NCBI RefSeq assembly: GCF_003122215.1
Contig: NZ_QEYD01000007.1
Coordinates: 186,001-250,000 of the forward strand
DNA from: Pararhodobacter marinus
GTDB lineage: Bacteria > Pseudomonadota > Alphaproteobacteria > Rhodobacterales > Rhodobacteraceae
DNA length: 64,000 nt
Direction of reading: 5' to 3'
The notes below the pieces were generated by a model. That model was not told the origin of the DNA. It saw only the letters and a program-made list of their open reading frames with translations, and searched no databases. Numbering within the stretch: position 1 is the stretch's first letter; every line of letters starts with the position of its first letter. The position numbers were made by a program, and so were the translations under genes. Shown here piece after piece: positions 47,657-55,690 of the stretch.

Positions 47657-47689
47657 AAGAAGAAGGGGCCGCCCCGAAGGACGGCCCCT
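47657..47689 (-). terminator. Intrinsic terminator after rplT
   Basis: On the minus strand AGGGGCCG (47689-47682) pairs with CGGCCCCT (47671-47664) across a ten-base loop, followed by TCTTCTT. It lies 30 bases after the rplT stop. Confidence 0.85.
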
Positions 47690-47718
47690 GCCGGATTTCC
47701 AAACGTCCGAAGGATCGC

Positions 47719-48087
47719 TTACGCCTTGGCGGCGGCGTCCTGCGCGCTGCTCACGATCTGGGCAAACGCCTCGGGCTCGTGAACGGCCAGATCGGCCAGA
47801 ACCTTGCGGTCGACTTCGATCCCCGCCACGTCCAGCATGTGGATGAAGCGCGAATAGGTCAGCGACGGATCGATCGCGCGGACCGCAGCGTTGATCCGCT
47901 GGATCCACAGCGCGCGGAAGCTGCGCTTGCGGGCCTTGCGGTCACGGGTGGCGTATTGGTTCGCCTTGTCGACCGCCTGCGTGGCGGTACGGAAGTTGCG
48001 CGAACGGGCGCTGTAGTAACCGGACGCCTGCTTGATAACCTTGCGGTGACGGGCGTGGGTGACCTTGCCGGATTTGACGCGTGCCAT
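47719..48087 (-). CDS. rplT: Large ribosomal subunit protein bL20
   Basis: A 122-residue basic rRNA-binding protein of the 50S subunit. [31 protein letters not shown] is the conserved RNA-binding start, and [21 protein letters not shown] the second block. It follows rpmI by 17 bases in the usual rpmI-rplT order. infC is not next to them here. In other bacteria bL20 represses its own operon; no leader structure was identified. Confidence 0.97.
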   Translation of the reverse strand: MARVKSGKVTHARHRKVIKQASGYYSARSRNFRTATQAVDKANQYATRDRKARKRSFRALWIQRINAAVRAIDPSLTYSRFIHMLDVAGIEVDRKVLADLAVHEPEAFAQIVSSAQDAAAKA

Positions 48088-48104
48088 GTGTGTCTCTCCT
48101 CAGC

Positions 48105-48305
48105 TCAGCGGTCGTAAGGCATGTAGGACTTGACGATCTTCGCGTCCTGATCGCTCAGCACCGTGGTGCCGCGCGCGTCGCGAATGAACTTCTTGGTCCG
48201 CTTGATCATGCCATGGCGCTTGCCGGCCTGAGCCGATTTCACGTGGCCATTGGCCGTGACCTTGAAGCGCTTCTTGGCGCTCGCCTTGGTCTTCATCTTG
48301 GGCAT
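48105..48305 (-). CDS. rpmI: Large ribosomal subunit protein bL35
   Basis: A 66-residue basic ribosomal protein beginning [20 protein letters not shown], with [16 protein letters not shown] following. The ATG at 48305 is preceded by CAGGAGACGGAA. An upstream ATG at 48356 would add 17 non-conserved residues and is rejected. It leads the rpmI-rplT operon. Confidence 0.96.
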   Translation of the reverse strand: MPKMKTKASAKKRFKVTANGHVKSAQAGKRHGMIKRTKKFIRDARGTTVLSDQDAKIVKSYMPYDR

Positions 48306-48536
48306 TTCCGTCTCCTGTCTTGGCGAGAGGTCAGAACGCGCGACTCGGCATGCCACTTGGGCCGGTCACGCGGGTGATGAGCGCGCCCTCTACCGCGCGC
48401 CCGCAGGCTTTGCAAGGGCCATCGGCCCGCGATCGCGGCTGTCGCGCAGAAAACGCCCCGACGCAAGGTCACGCCACCGGCAGCTTTGCATCGGCGCGCC
48501 ACCGGAGTAGCCCTGTTGCAACAACAGAGGTGCCCC

Positions 48537-48998
48537 ATGACCGAGACAAACACCCCCGAACCGATCTGGAAAACCCCCTTCTCCATCGACCGCGCCAACC
48601 AGCTCAGCAAGGGATGCGCGAACGAACGGCTGGGGATCGAGCTGATCGAGGCCGGCCCCGATTACGTCGTGGGCCGGATGCCGGTCGACGAGCGCACCAA
48701 GCAGCCCGCCGGCATCCTGCATGGCGGCGCCTCGGTGCTGCTGGCCGAAACGCTGGCGTCCTTTGCCGGGGCGTTCTGCGTCGATCCGGAAACGCAATCC
48801 GTCGTCGGGCAGGAAATCAACGCCAACCACCTGCGCTCGGCCACGTCGGGCCATGTCACCGGCACCGCGCGGCCCCTGCATCTGGGACGCCGCTCGCATG
48901 TCTGGGAAATCCACATCACCAATGACGACGGCAAGCTTGTCTGCGTGTCGCGCATGACGCTGGCGGTGGTCGACCGGCCCTCTTCCGGCCGGTACTGA
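48537..48998 (+). CDS. Hotdog-fold thioesterase (YdiI/MenI-like)
   Basis: A 153-residue acyl-CoA thioesterase. PAGILHGGASVLLAETLASFAGAF carries the HGG segment and the catalytic Glu of the 1,4-dihydroxy-2-naphthoyl-CoA hydrolase/PaaI group, and VVGQEINANHLRSATSG is the following strand. A specific substrate cannot be assigned; no menaquinone genes are nearby. The ATG at 48537 has AGAGG seven bases upstream. It is distinct from the PaaI-like gene at 24 kb. Confidence 0.85.
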   Translation: MTETNTPEPIWKTPFSIDRANQLSKGCANERLGIELIEAGPDYVVGRMPVDERTKQPAGILHGGASVLLAETLASFAGAFCVDPETQSVVGQEINANHLRSATSGHVTGTARPLHLGRRSHVWEIHITNDDGKLVCVSRMTLAVVDRPSSGRY

Positions 48999-49041
48999 CC
49001 CGGCCCCGCCTGCCCTGGTTGGCCCCGTCTGGCCGCGCGCC

Positions 49042-49281
49042 TCAGCGCGGCCAGTACCGCGCCGCGGTCTCGATCAGCAGGTCGGGGATCGTGCGCCAGT
49101 CATAGCCGCCGCCGGGATGGGTGAGTTGCGCCCAGACCACCACCAGCCCCCCCAGAACCACCAGAATCAGCGCAGCCCAGGGAAAGCGCCGGTCGGCCCA
49201 GGCCGAGACCAGCGCCACGAAGGCGAGCGGGAAAAAGACCAGCCCCACGAGAAAGAGGAGGTCGCGGTCGAGCATATCCAT
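49042..49281 (-). CDS. Small membrane protein downstream of pyruvate kinase
   Basis: A 79-residue protein with two membrane helices (about residues 8-27 and 34-53) and a short tail. No family was recognised. It begins 31 bases after the pyk stop on the same strand, so it is probably co-transcribed with pyk. Codon use is similar to the neighbours and the frame is clean, which supports a real gene. Function unknown. Confidence 0.6.
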   Translation of the reverse strand: MDMLDRDLLFLVGLVFFPLAFVALVSAWADRRFPWAALILVVLGGLVVVWAQLTHPGGGYDWRTIPDLLIETAARYWPR

Positions 49282-49312
49282 GGATCGGCGGCCTTTATTG
49301 TCTGGCGCGCAG

Positions 49313-50758
49313 TCAATCGCCCTCGGCGCGGTAAATCAAGCGCTCGTCGCAGGGGGCGACGCGCAGGATGTTGGTCGTACCCTGCTGGTTGAACGGCACG
49401 CCCGCCGTGACCACGATCTGATCGGCCTGCGTCCCGAAACCCAATTCGCGCACCGCCCGCGCGGCGCTGACCACGGCGGATTTGAACCGCTCGATCGGGC
49501 CGGTCGCCACGCAGGTGACACCCCAGACAAGGCAGAGCCGCCGCAGCGTATGGACCGAGGTGCTCAGCGCAAGGATCGGCACATGCGGCCGCTCGCGCGC
49601 GACTTTCAGCGCGGTGGTGCCGGATTCGGTGAAACAGCAGATCGCCTTGATATCCGTCGATTCCGCGATTTCGCGCGCCGCCGAGACGATGCCATCGGCG
49701 ATCGAGGTCCGCTCGTAGACCCGGAAGGCGGCGATCACCTGCCGGTAGGTCGCGTCCTTTTCCACCGACAGGGCGGTGTTGTGCATCGTGCGCACGGCCT
49801 CGACCGGGTAATTCCCCGCCGCCGATTCCGCCGACAGCATCACCGCGTCGGCGCCCTCATAGATCGCGGTGGCGACGTCCGATACCTCGGCCCGTGTGGG
49901 CATCGGGCTTTCGATCATCGATTCCATCATCTGCGTGGCCACGATCACCGGCTTGGCCAGCGCGCGCGAGCGCCGCACCAGCCGCTTCTGGATCGGCGGC
50001 ACGGCATGGACCGGCAGCTCGACCCCCAGATCCCCGCGCGCGACCATGATCCCGTCGGACACCGCGGCGATCTCGTCGAAGCAATTCACCGCCGCCGGTT
50101 TCTCGATCTTGGCCAGGATCGCGGCCCGGCCCCGCGCCAGTTCACGGGCCTCTTCCACGTCCTCGGGGCGCTGCACGAAGCTCAGCGCCAGCCAGTCGAC
50201 CCCCAGGTCGCAGACGAATTCCAGGTCGGCCTTGTCCTTGTCCGACAGCGCGCGCAGCGGCAACACCACGTCGGGAACGTTGACGCCCTTGCGGTTCGAG
50301 ATGACGCCCGCCACCACGACGGTGCACTCGGCGTAATCCGCGCCGCAATCCTCGACCTTCAGCCGGATCTTGCCGTCGTTGACAAGCAGGCTGGCGCCCG
50401 GTTTCAGTGCCGCGAAAATCTCGGGATGGGGCAGCGTGACGCGCTTGTGGTCGCCCTCGGCCTCGTCCAGGTCGAAGCGGAAACGCTCGCCCTCTTCCAG
50501 CTCGACCGCGCCCGCCGCGAACGTGCCCACCCGCAGCTTCGGCCCCTGCAGATCGGCCAGAAGCGCGATCGGGCGACCGGTCTCCTTTTCGATCTGGCGC
50601 ACGATGGCATGGCGCGCCGCGATCTCGGAATGCGAGCCGTGGCTCATGTTCAGGCGGAACACGTCGGCGCCGGCATCGAACAGCGCGCGGATGGTCGCCA
50701 TGTCCGACGATGCCGGGCCCAGCGTGGCCACGATCTTGACGTTGCGGTTGCGGCGCAT
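49313..50758 (-). CDS. pyk: Pyruvate kinase
   Basis: Pyruvate kinase makes pyruvate and ATP from phosphoenolpyruvate and ADP. It has 481 residues from the ATG at 50758, which follows GGAAGGAGGCGCC. MRRNRNVKIVATLGPASS, LNMSHGSHSEI, AKIEKPAAVNCFDEI (catalytic Lys region) and VARGDLGVELP (metal-binding) are diagnostic. The open frame upstream to 50857 is not conserved. A LacI-type operator candidate lies 85 bases upstream. Confidence 0.95.
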   Translation of the reverse strand: MRRNRNVKIVATLGPASSDMATIRALFDAGADVFRLNMSHGSHSEIAARHAIVRQIEKETGRPIALLADLQGPKLRVGTFAAGAVELEEGERFRFDLDEAEGDHKRVTLPHPEIFAALKPGASLLVNDGKIRLKVEDCGADYAECTVVVAGVISNRKGVNVPDVVLPLRALSDKDKADLEFVCDLGVDWLALSFVQRPEDVEEARELARGRAAILAKIEKPAAVNCFDEIAAVSDGIMVARGDLGVELPVHAVPPIQKRLVRRSRALAKPVIVATQMMESMIESPMPTRAEVSDVATAIYEGADAVMLSAESAAGNYPVEAVRTMHNTALSVEKDATYRQVIAAFRVYERTSIADGIVSAAREIAESTDIKAICCFTESGTTALKVARERPHVPILALSTSVHTLRRLCLVWGVTCVATGPIERFKSAVVSAARAVRELGFGTQADQIVVTAGVPFNQQGTTNILRVAPCDERLIYRAEGD

Positions 50759-50842
50759 GGCGCCTCCTTCCTGCTGTTCTTGGGCGTTGCTGTTTCCTAT
50801 CGCGCAAATGTTACGATGCGGCAACCGCCCAGACGGGGTTCG

Positions 50843-50856
50843 TGTGAACGCTAACA
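50843..50856. promoter_or_regulatory. Candidate LacI-family operator upstream of pyk
   Basis: TGTGAACGCTAACA fits the TGTNANCGNTNACA palindrome typical of LacI-family regulators, with the central CG. It lies between the divergent pyk (start 50758) and DUF1244 (start 50976) genes, closer to pyk. A sugar-responsive control of pyk is a reasonable guess only. Confidence 0.4.
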
Positions 50857-50975
50857 CCAGTTTTCGTCAAATGTTAAGCGCCACCCGTCCCCCTGCCCCG
50901 CAGCGCGCGCCTTGACCCGTGCGGAGCAAAACGCCAGTTCTTGCGTCAGGCGAACAAGGATTGAGCGAGGCTGTC

Positions 50976-51305
50976 ATGGATGACGCAACCCGGACCCGGA
51001 TCGAGGCCGCGACCTATCGGCGGCTGATCGAGCACCTGATGCACGACCGCCCCGACGCGCAGAATATCGACCTGATGAACCTTGCGGGTTTTTGCCGCAA
51101 CTGCCTGAGCCGCTGGTACGGCGAGGCGGCCGCGAAAGAAGGTATCGACCTGTCGAAAGAGGAATCGCGCGAGATCGTCTACGGCATGCCCTATGACGAC
51201 TGGCGCGCGAAGAACCAGCGCGAGGCGACGCCCGAACAGCTGAAAGCCTTCGACACCGCTTTCGAGCAGAATGTCGGCCCGAAAACGGACGCGACCAAGG
51301 ACTGA
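50976..51305 (+). CDS. DUF1244 family protein
   Basis: A 109-residue cytoplasmic protein. YRRLIEHLMHDRPDAQNIDLMNLAGFCRNCLSRWY is the signature of DUF1244, including the CRNC pair, and EIVYGMPYDDWRAKNQ follows. The function is not known; the cysteine pair might bind metal. The ATG at 50976 follows GAGG. The open frame before it (to 50919) is not conserved. Confidence 0.88.
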   Translation: MDDATRTRIEAATYRRLIEHLMHDRPDAQNIDLMNLAGFCRNCLSRWYGEAAAKEGIDLSKEESREIVYGMPYDDWRAKNQREATPEQLKAFDTAFEQNVGPKTDATKD

Positions 51306-51629
51306 GGTGCCCGGAAGTCCTGCGCGAATCACGACGCCCGGCGCCTGCGCCGGGCGTTCGCGTTTCGGCGGCGGATCCGCAGGACGGCGCGCCCGGCCAT
51401 TTCCGCCGTCCCGACAATAAGTCACGCGGCAAGCGACTGTTTTCGCATGAGAACGAAACAGGGGTGAATTACGGCGAAAACTTGACGAAGATGTGGCGAA
51501 TAGCGTCAGGTCGCTGGAATACGAAGAAACGACCGACACGCCGGGTCTCCGGGTTCGGCGCGCCCGCGAGAAATCCGGTGCGGCCGACCGGCAATCCCCC
51601 GCATCGAGCAAGAGGCAAAACAGACTCCG
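51306..51629. promoter_or_regulatory. 324-base gap before the RTX block: terminator, dyad and likely promoter
   Basis: The gap holds the DUF1244 terminator (listed separately) and an imperfect dyad CTGTTTTCG (51437-51445) with CGAAACAG (51454-51461). A TTGACG (51483-51488) could be a -35, but no good -10 was found. No coding frame is convincing. Confidence 0.4.
51334..51366 (+). terminator. Intrinsic terminator after DUF1244
   Basis: ACGCCCGGCG (51334-51343), loop CCTG and CGCCGGGCGT (51348-51357) form a perfect 10-base stem, followed by TCGCGTTTC. The T run is weak. Confidence 0.7.
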
Positions 51630-51914
51630 ATGACCACCCGCGCCCCGTACGCCACCGCCCCGACCGATCATGCCGAGCGCTCCGCCCGTCCGCGCGACGC
51701 CCGCGTGATCACCGATTTCGAGGCCGGCGACCGCCTGCACCTGGCCATCCCCTACCGGCGCGGCACCCCGCCGCCGCAGGTCTCGTTCCATGCCAATGAT
51801 GCCGGGGACCTGCTGGTGATCGTCGATGGCGCGGTTATGACGATCCTGTCGGGCGGGGCGATGATTGACCTCGAATCGGAGGTGATCGTGGACCTGGTGG
51901 CGACACGAAGCTGA
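51630..51914 (+). CDS. Stand-alone RTX C-terminal cap-like domain protein
   Basis: A 94-residue protein with no RTX repeats. ARVITDFEAGDRLHLAIPY aligns by eye with VITDFVPGEDRLDLTVSY at the C-terminus of the RTX gene at 53553. LLVIVDGAVMTILSGG and the closing IDLESEVIVDLV match the same cap in both RTX neighbours. In larger RTX proteins this region lies next to the secretion signal. A run of 28 polar residues precedes the domain, with no signal peptide or membrane helix. It may be a secreted capping domain, a chaperone-like decoy, or a remnant of an RTX gene. It is named here by similarity only. Confidence 0.65.
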   Translation: MTTRAPYATAPTDHAERSARPRDARVITDFEAGDRLHLAIPYRRGTPPPQVSFHANDAGDLLVIVDGAVMTILSGGAMIDLESEVIVDLVATRS

Positions 51915-52032
51915 AAGCGGGGCGCGAATTTTGAAACAATTCGGCCCAAGAAGATTCATTGTTTCCGTTCTGACGCTCAGAAACGGCAGCTTGACGAGTT
52001 GCGGCGTCAACGGACCTTGATCTCCAAGGGCA

Positions 52033-52047
52033 TTAAGAGTTCGTTAA
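52033..52047. promoter_or_regulatory. Perfect CtrA-type box upstream of the first RTX gene
   Basis: TTAA (52033-52036), seven bases and TTAA (52044-52047) form the full CtrA recognition sequence TTAA-N7-TTAA. A third TTAA follows at 52052. It lies 36 bases upstream of the RTX gene start, in an AT-rich patch unlike the surrounding DNA. CtrA controls motility and GTA genes in Rhodobacterales. Confidence 0.55.
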
Positions 52048-52082
52048 CTAATTAAAGACGGTTTGTTCACGAGGTAACCGCG

Positions 52083-53375
52083 ATGGCTTTGATCGGATTG
52101 TTTGCGACGCTCGGCCTTGCCGCAGCGCTCGGAGGAGTTGCCACGGCAAGTCCCGTCGACGACGACGCCCAGCCCGATGACGGGATGGACATCGACCGTC
52201 TGGGATCCAACGGTGGTGACAGCATCGACGGCACCGATGCCGACGACTTCATCCGGGGCCTGCGCGGCGACGACACGATCACCGGCGCGGGCGGCAACGA
52301 CTCGATTTACGGCGATGGCGGGCGTGACTGGCTTTACGGCGATGACGGCGATGACATGCTGTCGGGCGGCGACTGGCATGACCGGCTGTTCGGCGGCAAC
52401 GGCGATGACAGCCTCTGGGGCGGTTCGGGTAACGATGTGCTCGAAGGCGGGCGCGGCGACGATGCGCTGGGCGGCGGGGTCGGCTCGGACCGGATTTTCG
52501 GCAACGAGGGTGACGACACGCTGTATGGCGGCGGCAGCAATGACGGCCTGAACGGGGGCATCGGCGACGACCTGATCTATGGCGGCGATGGCGATGACGG
52601 CCTGAACGGCGACGAAGGCGACGACACGCTGCTGGGCGGCGACGGACGCGACAACATCAACGGCGGCGGCGGGCGCGACCTGATCCACGGCGGCGAGGGC
52701 GGAGACGTGCTGGCCGGCGGAGAATGGAACGACACGCTCCATGGCGAGGGCGGCTGGGACTACCTCGCCGGCGGCAACGGCAACGACATTCTGGACGGCG
52801 GCTTCGGCAATGACACGCTCGCAGGCGATAACGGCGTCGACCTGCTGTTCGGCGGCGAAGGCGATGACAGCCTGCTGGGCGGCGACCATGACGACACGCT
52901 TTACGGTGGCAGCGGCAGGGACGACCTGGAAGGCGGCACCGGCGACGACTCGGTCTATGGCGGGATCGGCAACGATTTCCTGTCCGGCGGCGACGGGGCG
53001 GATTTCGTCGCAGGCGGCGACGGGGCGGATACGCTCACGGGTGGCATGGGCGACGACACCCTGGTCGGCGACCGCATGGATTCCATGGAGGGCGGCGAGG
53101 GGCAGGACACCTTTGTTCTGGCCGACAGCTATGTCGACACCGATAGCGGCGAGGCGCTGCAGCTCGGTTACTTCGAACCCGGCCAGGACACGATGATCCT
53201 GCGCATCGAGACCGACGGTCAGACCCAGCCCGAAGTGACCACCGAACTCGACCCCGACACCGGCGCGCTCAGCGTGCTTGTCGGCGGGCAGGTCTGGGCG
53301 GTGATCGGCAATGGCAGCGACTTCGATCCCGAGACCGATCTCGAGGTGCAATATACCACCGCGACCACGGCTTAG
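52083..53375 (+). CDS. RTX calcium-binding protein with thirty phased nonapeptides
   Basis: A 430-residue acidic protein. A hydrophobic N-terminus without positive charge (residues 2-22) is followed by an Asp-rich stretch. Then come 30 consecutive nonapeptides of the form LxGGxGxDx (about residues 58-327) with no phase break. A C-terminal cap (FEPGQDTMILRI, ALSVLVGGQVWAVIG) follows and is shared with both neighbours. RTX repeats fold into a calcium-filled beta-roll outside the cell, and such proteins usually leave through a type I system. No enzyme domain is present, so a surface or structural role is likely. No secretion genes lie nearby. Confidence 0.88.
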   Translation: MALIGLFATLGLAAALGGVATASPVDDDAQPDDGMDIDRLGSNGGDSIDGTDADDFIRGLRGDDTITGAGGNDSIYGDGGRDWLYGDDGDDMLSGGDWHDRLFGGNGDDSLWGGSGNDVLEGGRGDDALGGGVGSDRIFGNEGDDTLYGGGSNDGLNGGIGDDLIYGGDGDDGLNGDEGDDTLLGGDGRDNINGGGGRDLIHGGEGGDVLAGGEWNDTLHGEGGWDYLAGGNGNDILDGGFGNDTLAGDNGVDLLFGGEGDDSLLGGDHDDTLYGGSGRDDLEGGTGDDSVYGGIGNDFLSGGDGADFVAGGDGADTLTGGMGDDTLVGDRMDSMEGGEGQDTFVLADSYVDTDSGEALQLGYFEPGQDTMILRIETDGQTQPEVTTELDPDTGALSVLVGGQVWAVIGNGSDFDPETDLEVQYTTATTA

Positions 53376-53552
53376 CAGGTCAGGTCAATTGTGTTGGCAA
53401 TGGAAACAGGCCCATCGAAATGACGTGCCCGTTTCTATTTGCGCACCAATGAAAGCCCCCTACCCCGATCAGTCCGGAACATTTTGATTTAACTTGACAA
53501 TTCCCGCCCCGCGGTCGACCCTTTCAACCTATTCGTGTCCCCGAGGTGTATC

Positions 53553-54680
53553 ATGGTTTTTGCGTTTCTGTTGCTCGGCGCCGCTCTGGCTTTCGCAGCC
53601 GCGGGCTTTGCCCCCGGCCCCGATGACCCGATAGACCCCGAAGATCCCCCGATCGATCCGGAAAACCCGCCCGAGGAAGGCACCGAAGGCGACGACCTTA
53701 TGCAGGGGGGCGGCGAGGACGAGGCGTTGCACGGCCTCGGCGGAAACGACACGATCAGCAGCGGGGGCGGAGACGACACCCTTCTCGGCGGCGACGGCGA
53801 CGACCAGCTTTACGGCGACGGCGGCAACAACATCCTGCATGGCGGGAACGGCAACGATGTGCTGGAAAGCCGGCTTGGTAACAACACGCTTTTCGGCGAC
53901 GATGGCAACGACACCCTGATCGCCAGCACCTCAGGAACCACGATCGGCGACGCAGGCGACGGCGACGACCTGCTCATCTGGGATGAAGGCGAGGCCACGC
54001 TGAACGGGGGAGCCGGAGACGACATATTCCGGCTGAACAACGTGTTCTCCGAGGGTCAGCGCAGCGGCATGCTCGAGGGCGGCGAAGGCGACGACACGCT
54101 CGAGATGTGGGGCACTTGGTACGGCACCGAAATCTCGGTCAGCGCCGATAATGTCGGCACGATTTCAGGCCCCGACGGCGAAGGCCGGTTCTCGGGCATC
54201 GAACGTATCGTTCTGGGGCAGGGCGTCACGCGCTTCGATGCCTCGGAAAGCGATGCGGGCGTCTGGGTCGAGGCTGCGTATGAAGACGAAAGCGGAAGTG
54301 ACACCGATCTGATCGGCTCGCGCGGCGATGACACCTTGGTTCAGGCATATGGTGGGGGAAGCATAACCGGTGGCGAGGGTGCCGACACCTTCGTGGTGAA
54401 CAATTCGCATACCTTCGACGGCAACGGCATGCTCGTTCATCCCCAAGCGACGGTCATCACCGATTTCGTCCCCGGCGAGGATCGTCTGGACCTGACCGTG
54501 AGCTACCCCGACAGCAATTACACCGACCCGGACAACCCGCCCATCGACCCGCCTGAAATCTCTATCGTCGAAGACCCCGAGACGGGCACCTCAACCATCA
54601 TGGTGAATGACTCGCCAGCCGTCGTGCTCGAAGGGGTCAGCGGCCTCACGCTGGACGACATCAATCTGACGTTGCTCTGA
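53553..54680 (+). CDS. RTX calcium-binding protein with eight repeats and Pro/Asp linkers
   Basis: A 375-residue acidic protein. A hydrophobic start MVFAFLLLGAALAFAAAGF (uncharged) leads to a Pro/Asp/Glu linker (DPIDPEDPPIDPENPPEE). About eight RTX nonapeptides (residues about 52-125) come next, then a unique region of about 170 residues (including EGQRSGMLEGGEGDDTLEMWG and another GGEGADTF repeat) and the cap VITDFVPGEDRLDL. A second linker DPDNPPIDPP lies inside the cap. The ATG at 53553 is behind GAGGTG. It starts 177 bases after the first RTX gene. Function unknown; secretion is inferred. Confidence 0.85.
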   Translation: MVFAFLLLGAALAFAAAGFAPGPDDPIDPEDPPIDPENPPEEGTEGDDLMQGGGEDEALHGLGGNDTISSGGGDDTLLGGDGDDQLYGDGGNNILHGGNGNDVLESRLGNNTLFGDDGNDTLIASTSGTTIGDAGDGDDLLIWDEGEATLNGGAGDDIFRLNNVFSEGQRSGMLEGGEGDDTLEMWGTWYGTEISVSADNVGTISGPDGEGRFSGIERIVLGQGVTRFDASESDAGVWVEAAYEDESGSDTDLIGSRGDDTLVQAYGGGSITGGEGADTFVVNNSHTFDGNGMLVHPQATVITDFVPGEDRLDLTVSYPDSNYTDPDNPPIDPPEISIVEDPETGTSTIMVNDSPAVVLEGVSGLTLDDINLTLL

Positions 54681-54715
54681 CGCGGCCAGATACGCGTTCC
54701 CGGCTGACAAACACC

Positions 54716-54754
54716 AAAAAAAAGAGGGGGCCGCGATCCGCGTGCCCCCCCTTT
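54716..54754 (-). terminator. Strong terminator of the dat transcript
   Basis: On the minus strand a G-rich/C-rich stem (AAAGGGGGGG with CCCCCTCTTT) encloses a small GCGGATCGC dyad and is followed by a run of eight T (54723-54716 complement). It lies between the convergent RTX and dat genes and can act in both directions. Confidence 0.85.
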
Positions 54755-54777
54755 CCGTAACCCGTGAGCGATGGCGC

Positions 54778-55641
54778 TCAGATCGCCGCCTTGCGCATCT
54801 CGTCGAGATAGATCTCGCGCATCCGTGCCGCCACGCGCCCCGGCGTGCCATCGCCCAGCGCCGCGCCATCGACCGAGACGACCGGCATCACGAAGGTCGA
54901 GGCCGAGGTCACGAAAGCCTCGTCCGCCTGCTGCGCCTCTTCGATGGTGAAGGGGCGCTCGACGACCTCCATCTGCGCCTCGCGCGCGAATTTCAGCACC
55001 GCAGCGCGGGTGATCCCGTGCAGGATGTCGTTGGACAGCTGGCGCGTGATGATCTGGTTGCCCTTGACGATATAGGCGTTGTTCGAGGTCCCCTCGGTCA
55101 CCAGCCCGTCTTCGACCAGCCACGCATCGTCCGCACCTGCCTTCTTGGCCAGCATCTTGCCCATCGACGGGTACAGCAGCTGCGTCGTCTTGATGTCGCG
55201 CCGGCCCCAGCGGATATCGGGGATCGAGATGACCGAAATGCCCTTCTTCGCCGCCGGGCTGTCGGCCAGCCCCGGCTTGTTCTGGGTGAACAGAACCACC
55301 GTCGGCGGGCAGGTCGCGGGATCGGGCCAGACGAAATCGCGGTCGCCCGGCGCCCCGCGCGAGACCTGCAGATAGATCATGCCCTCGTCGATGCCGTTGA
55401 TCTCGACCAGCTTGCGGTGGATCGCCAGCCATTCGTCGCGGCTCAGGGGGTTGACCATCTCCAGCTCGTCGAGCGAGCGCTGCAGCCGCGTCACATGGCC
55501 GTCGAAATCGATCAGCTTGCCGCCCAGAACCGAGGTCACCTCGTAGACGCCGTCCGCCATCAGGAAGGCACGGTCGAAGATCGAGACCTTGGCCTCGTCC
55601 TCGGGCAGGAATTCGCCGTTCAGATACACGGTGCGGGTCAT
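54778..55641 (-). CDS. dat: D-amino-acid transaminase
   Basis: A 287-residue fold-type IV PLP aminotransferase that interconverts D-amino acids and 2-oxo acids, typically D-alanine with 2-oxoglutarate to D-glutamate. MTRTVYLNGEFLPEDEAKVSIFDRAFLMADGVYEVT is typical, and the PLP Lys lies in RRDIKTTQLL. GLVTEGTSNNAYIV is the conserved phosphate-binding loop. The ATG at 55641 follows GGAG at six bases; the long open extension to 55956 is antisense to a phosphoesterase frame and is rejected. It ends a gene string with dgcN and dgcA. Confidence 0.92.
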   Translation of the reverse strand: MTRTVYLNGEFLPEDEAKVSIFDRAFLMADGVYEVTSVLGGKLIDFDGHVTRLQRSLDELEMVNPLSRDEWLAIHRKLVEINGIDEGMIYLQVSRGAPGDRDFVWPDPATCPPTVVLFTQNKPGLADSPAAKKGISVISIPDIRWGRRDIKTTQLLYPSMGKMLAKKAGADDAWLVEDGLVTEGTSNNAYIVKGNQIITRQLSNDILHGITRAAVLKFAREAQMEVVERPFTIEEAQQADEAFVTSASTFVMPVVSVDGAALGDGTPGRVAARMREIYLDEMRKAAI

Positions 55642-55690
55642 GCGGGTCTCCATCAGTTTGTCAGGTTCTTCCGCCCTGCCGGGCGGCGCG

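Noticed and set aside
52200-53100. Regular 27-base periodic repeats that could be mistaken for a CRISPR array or satellite
   Set aside because: The period encodes nine-residue RTX units in frame, and there are no conserved repeats separated by unique spacers.
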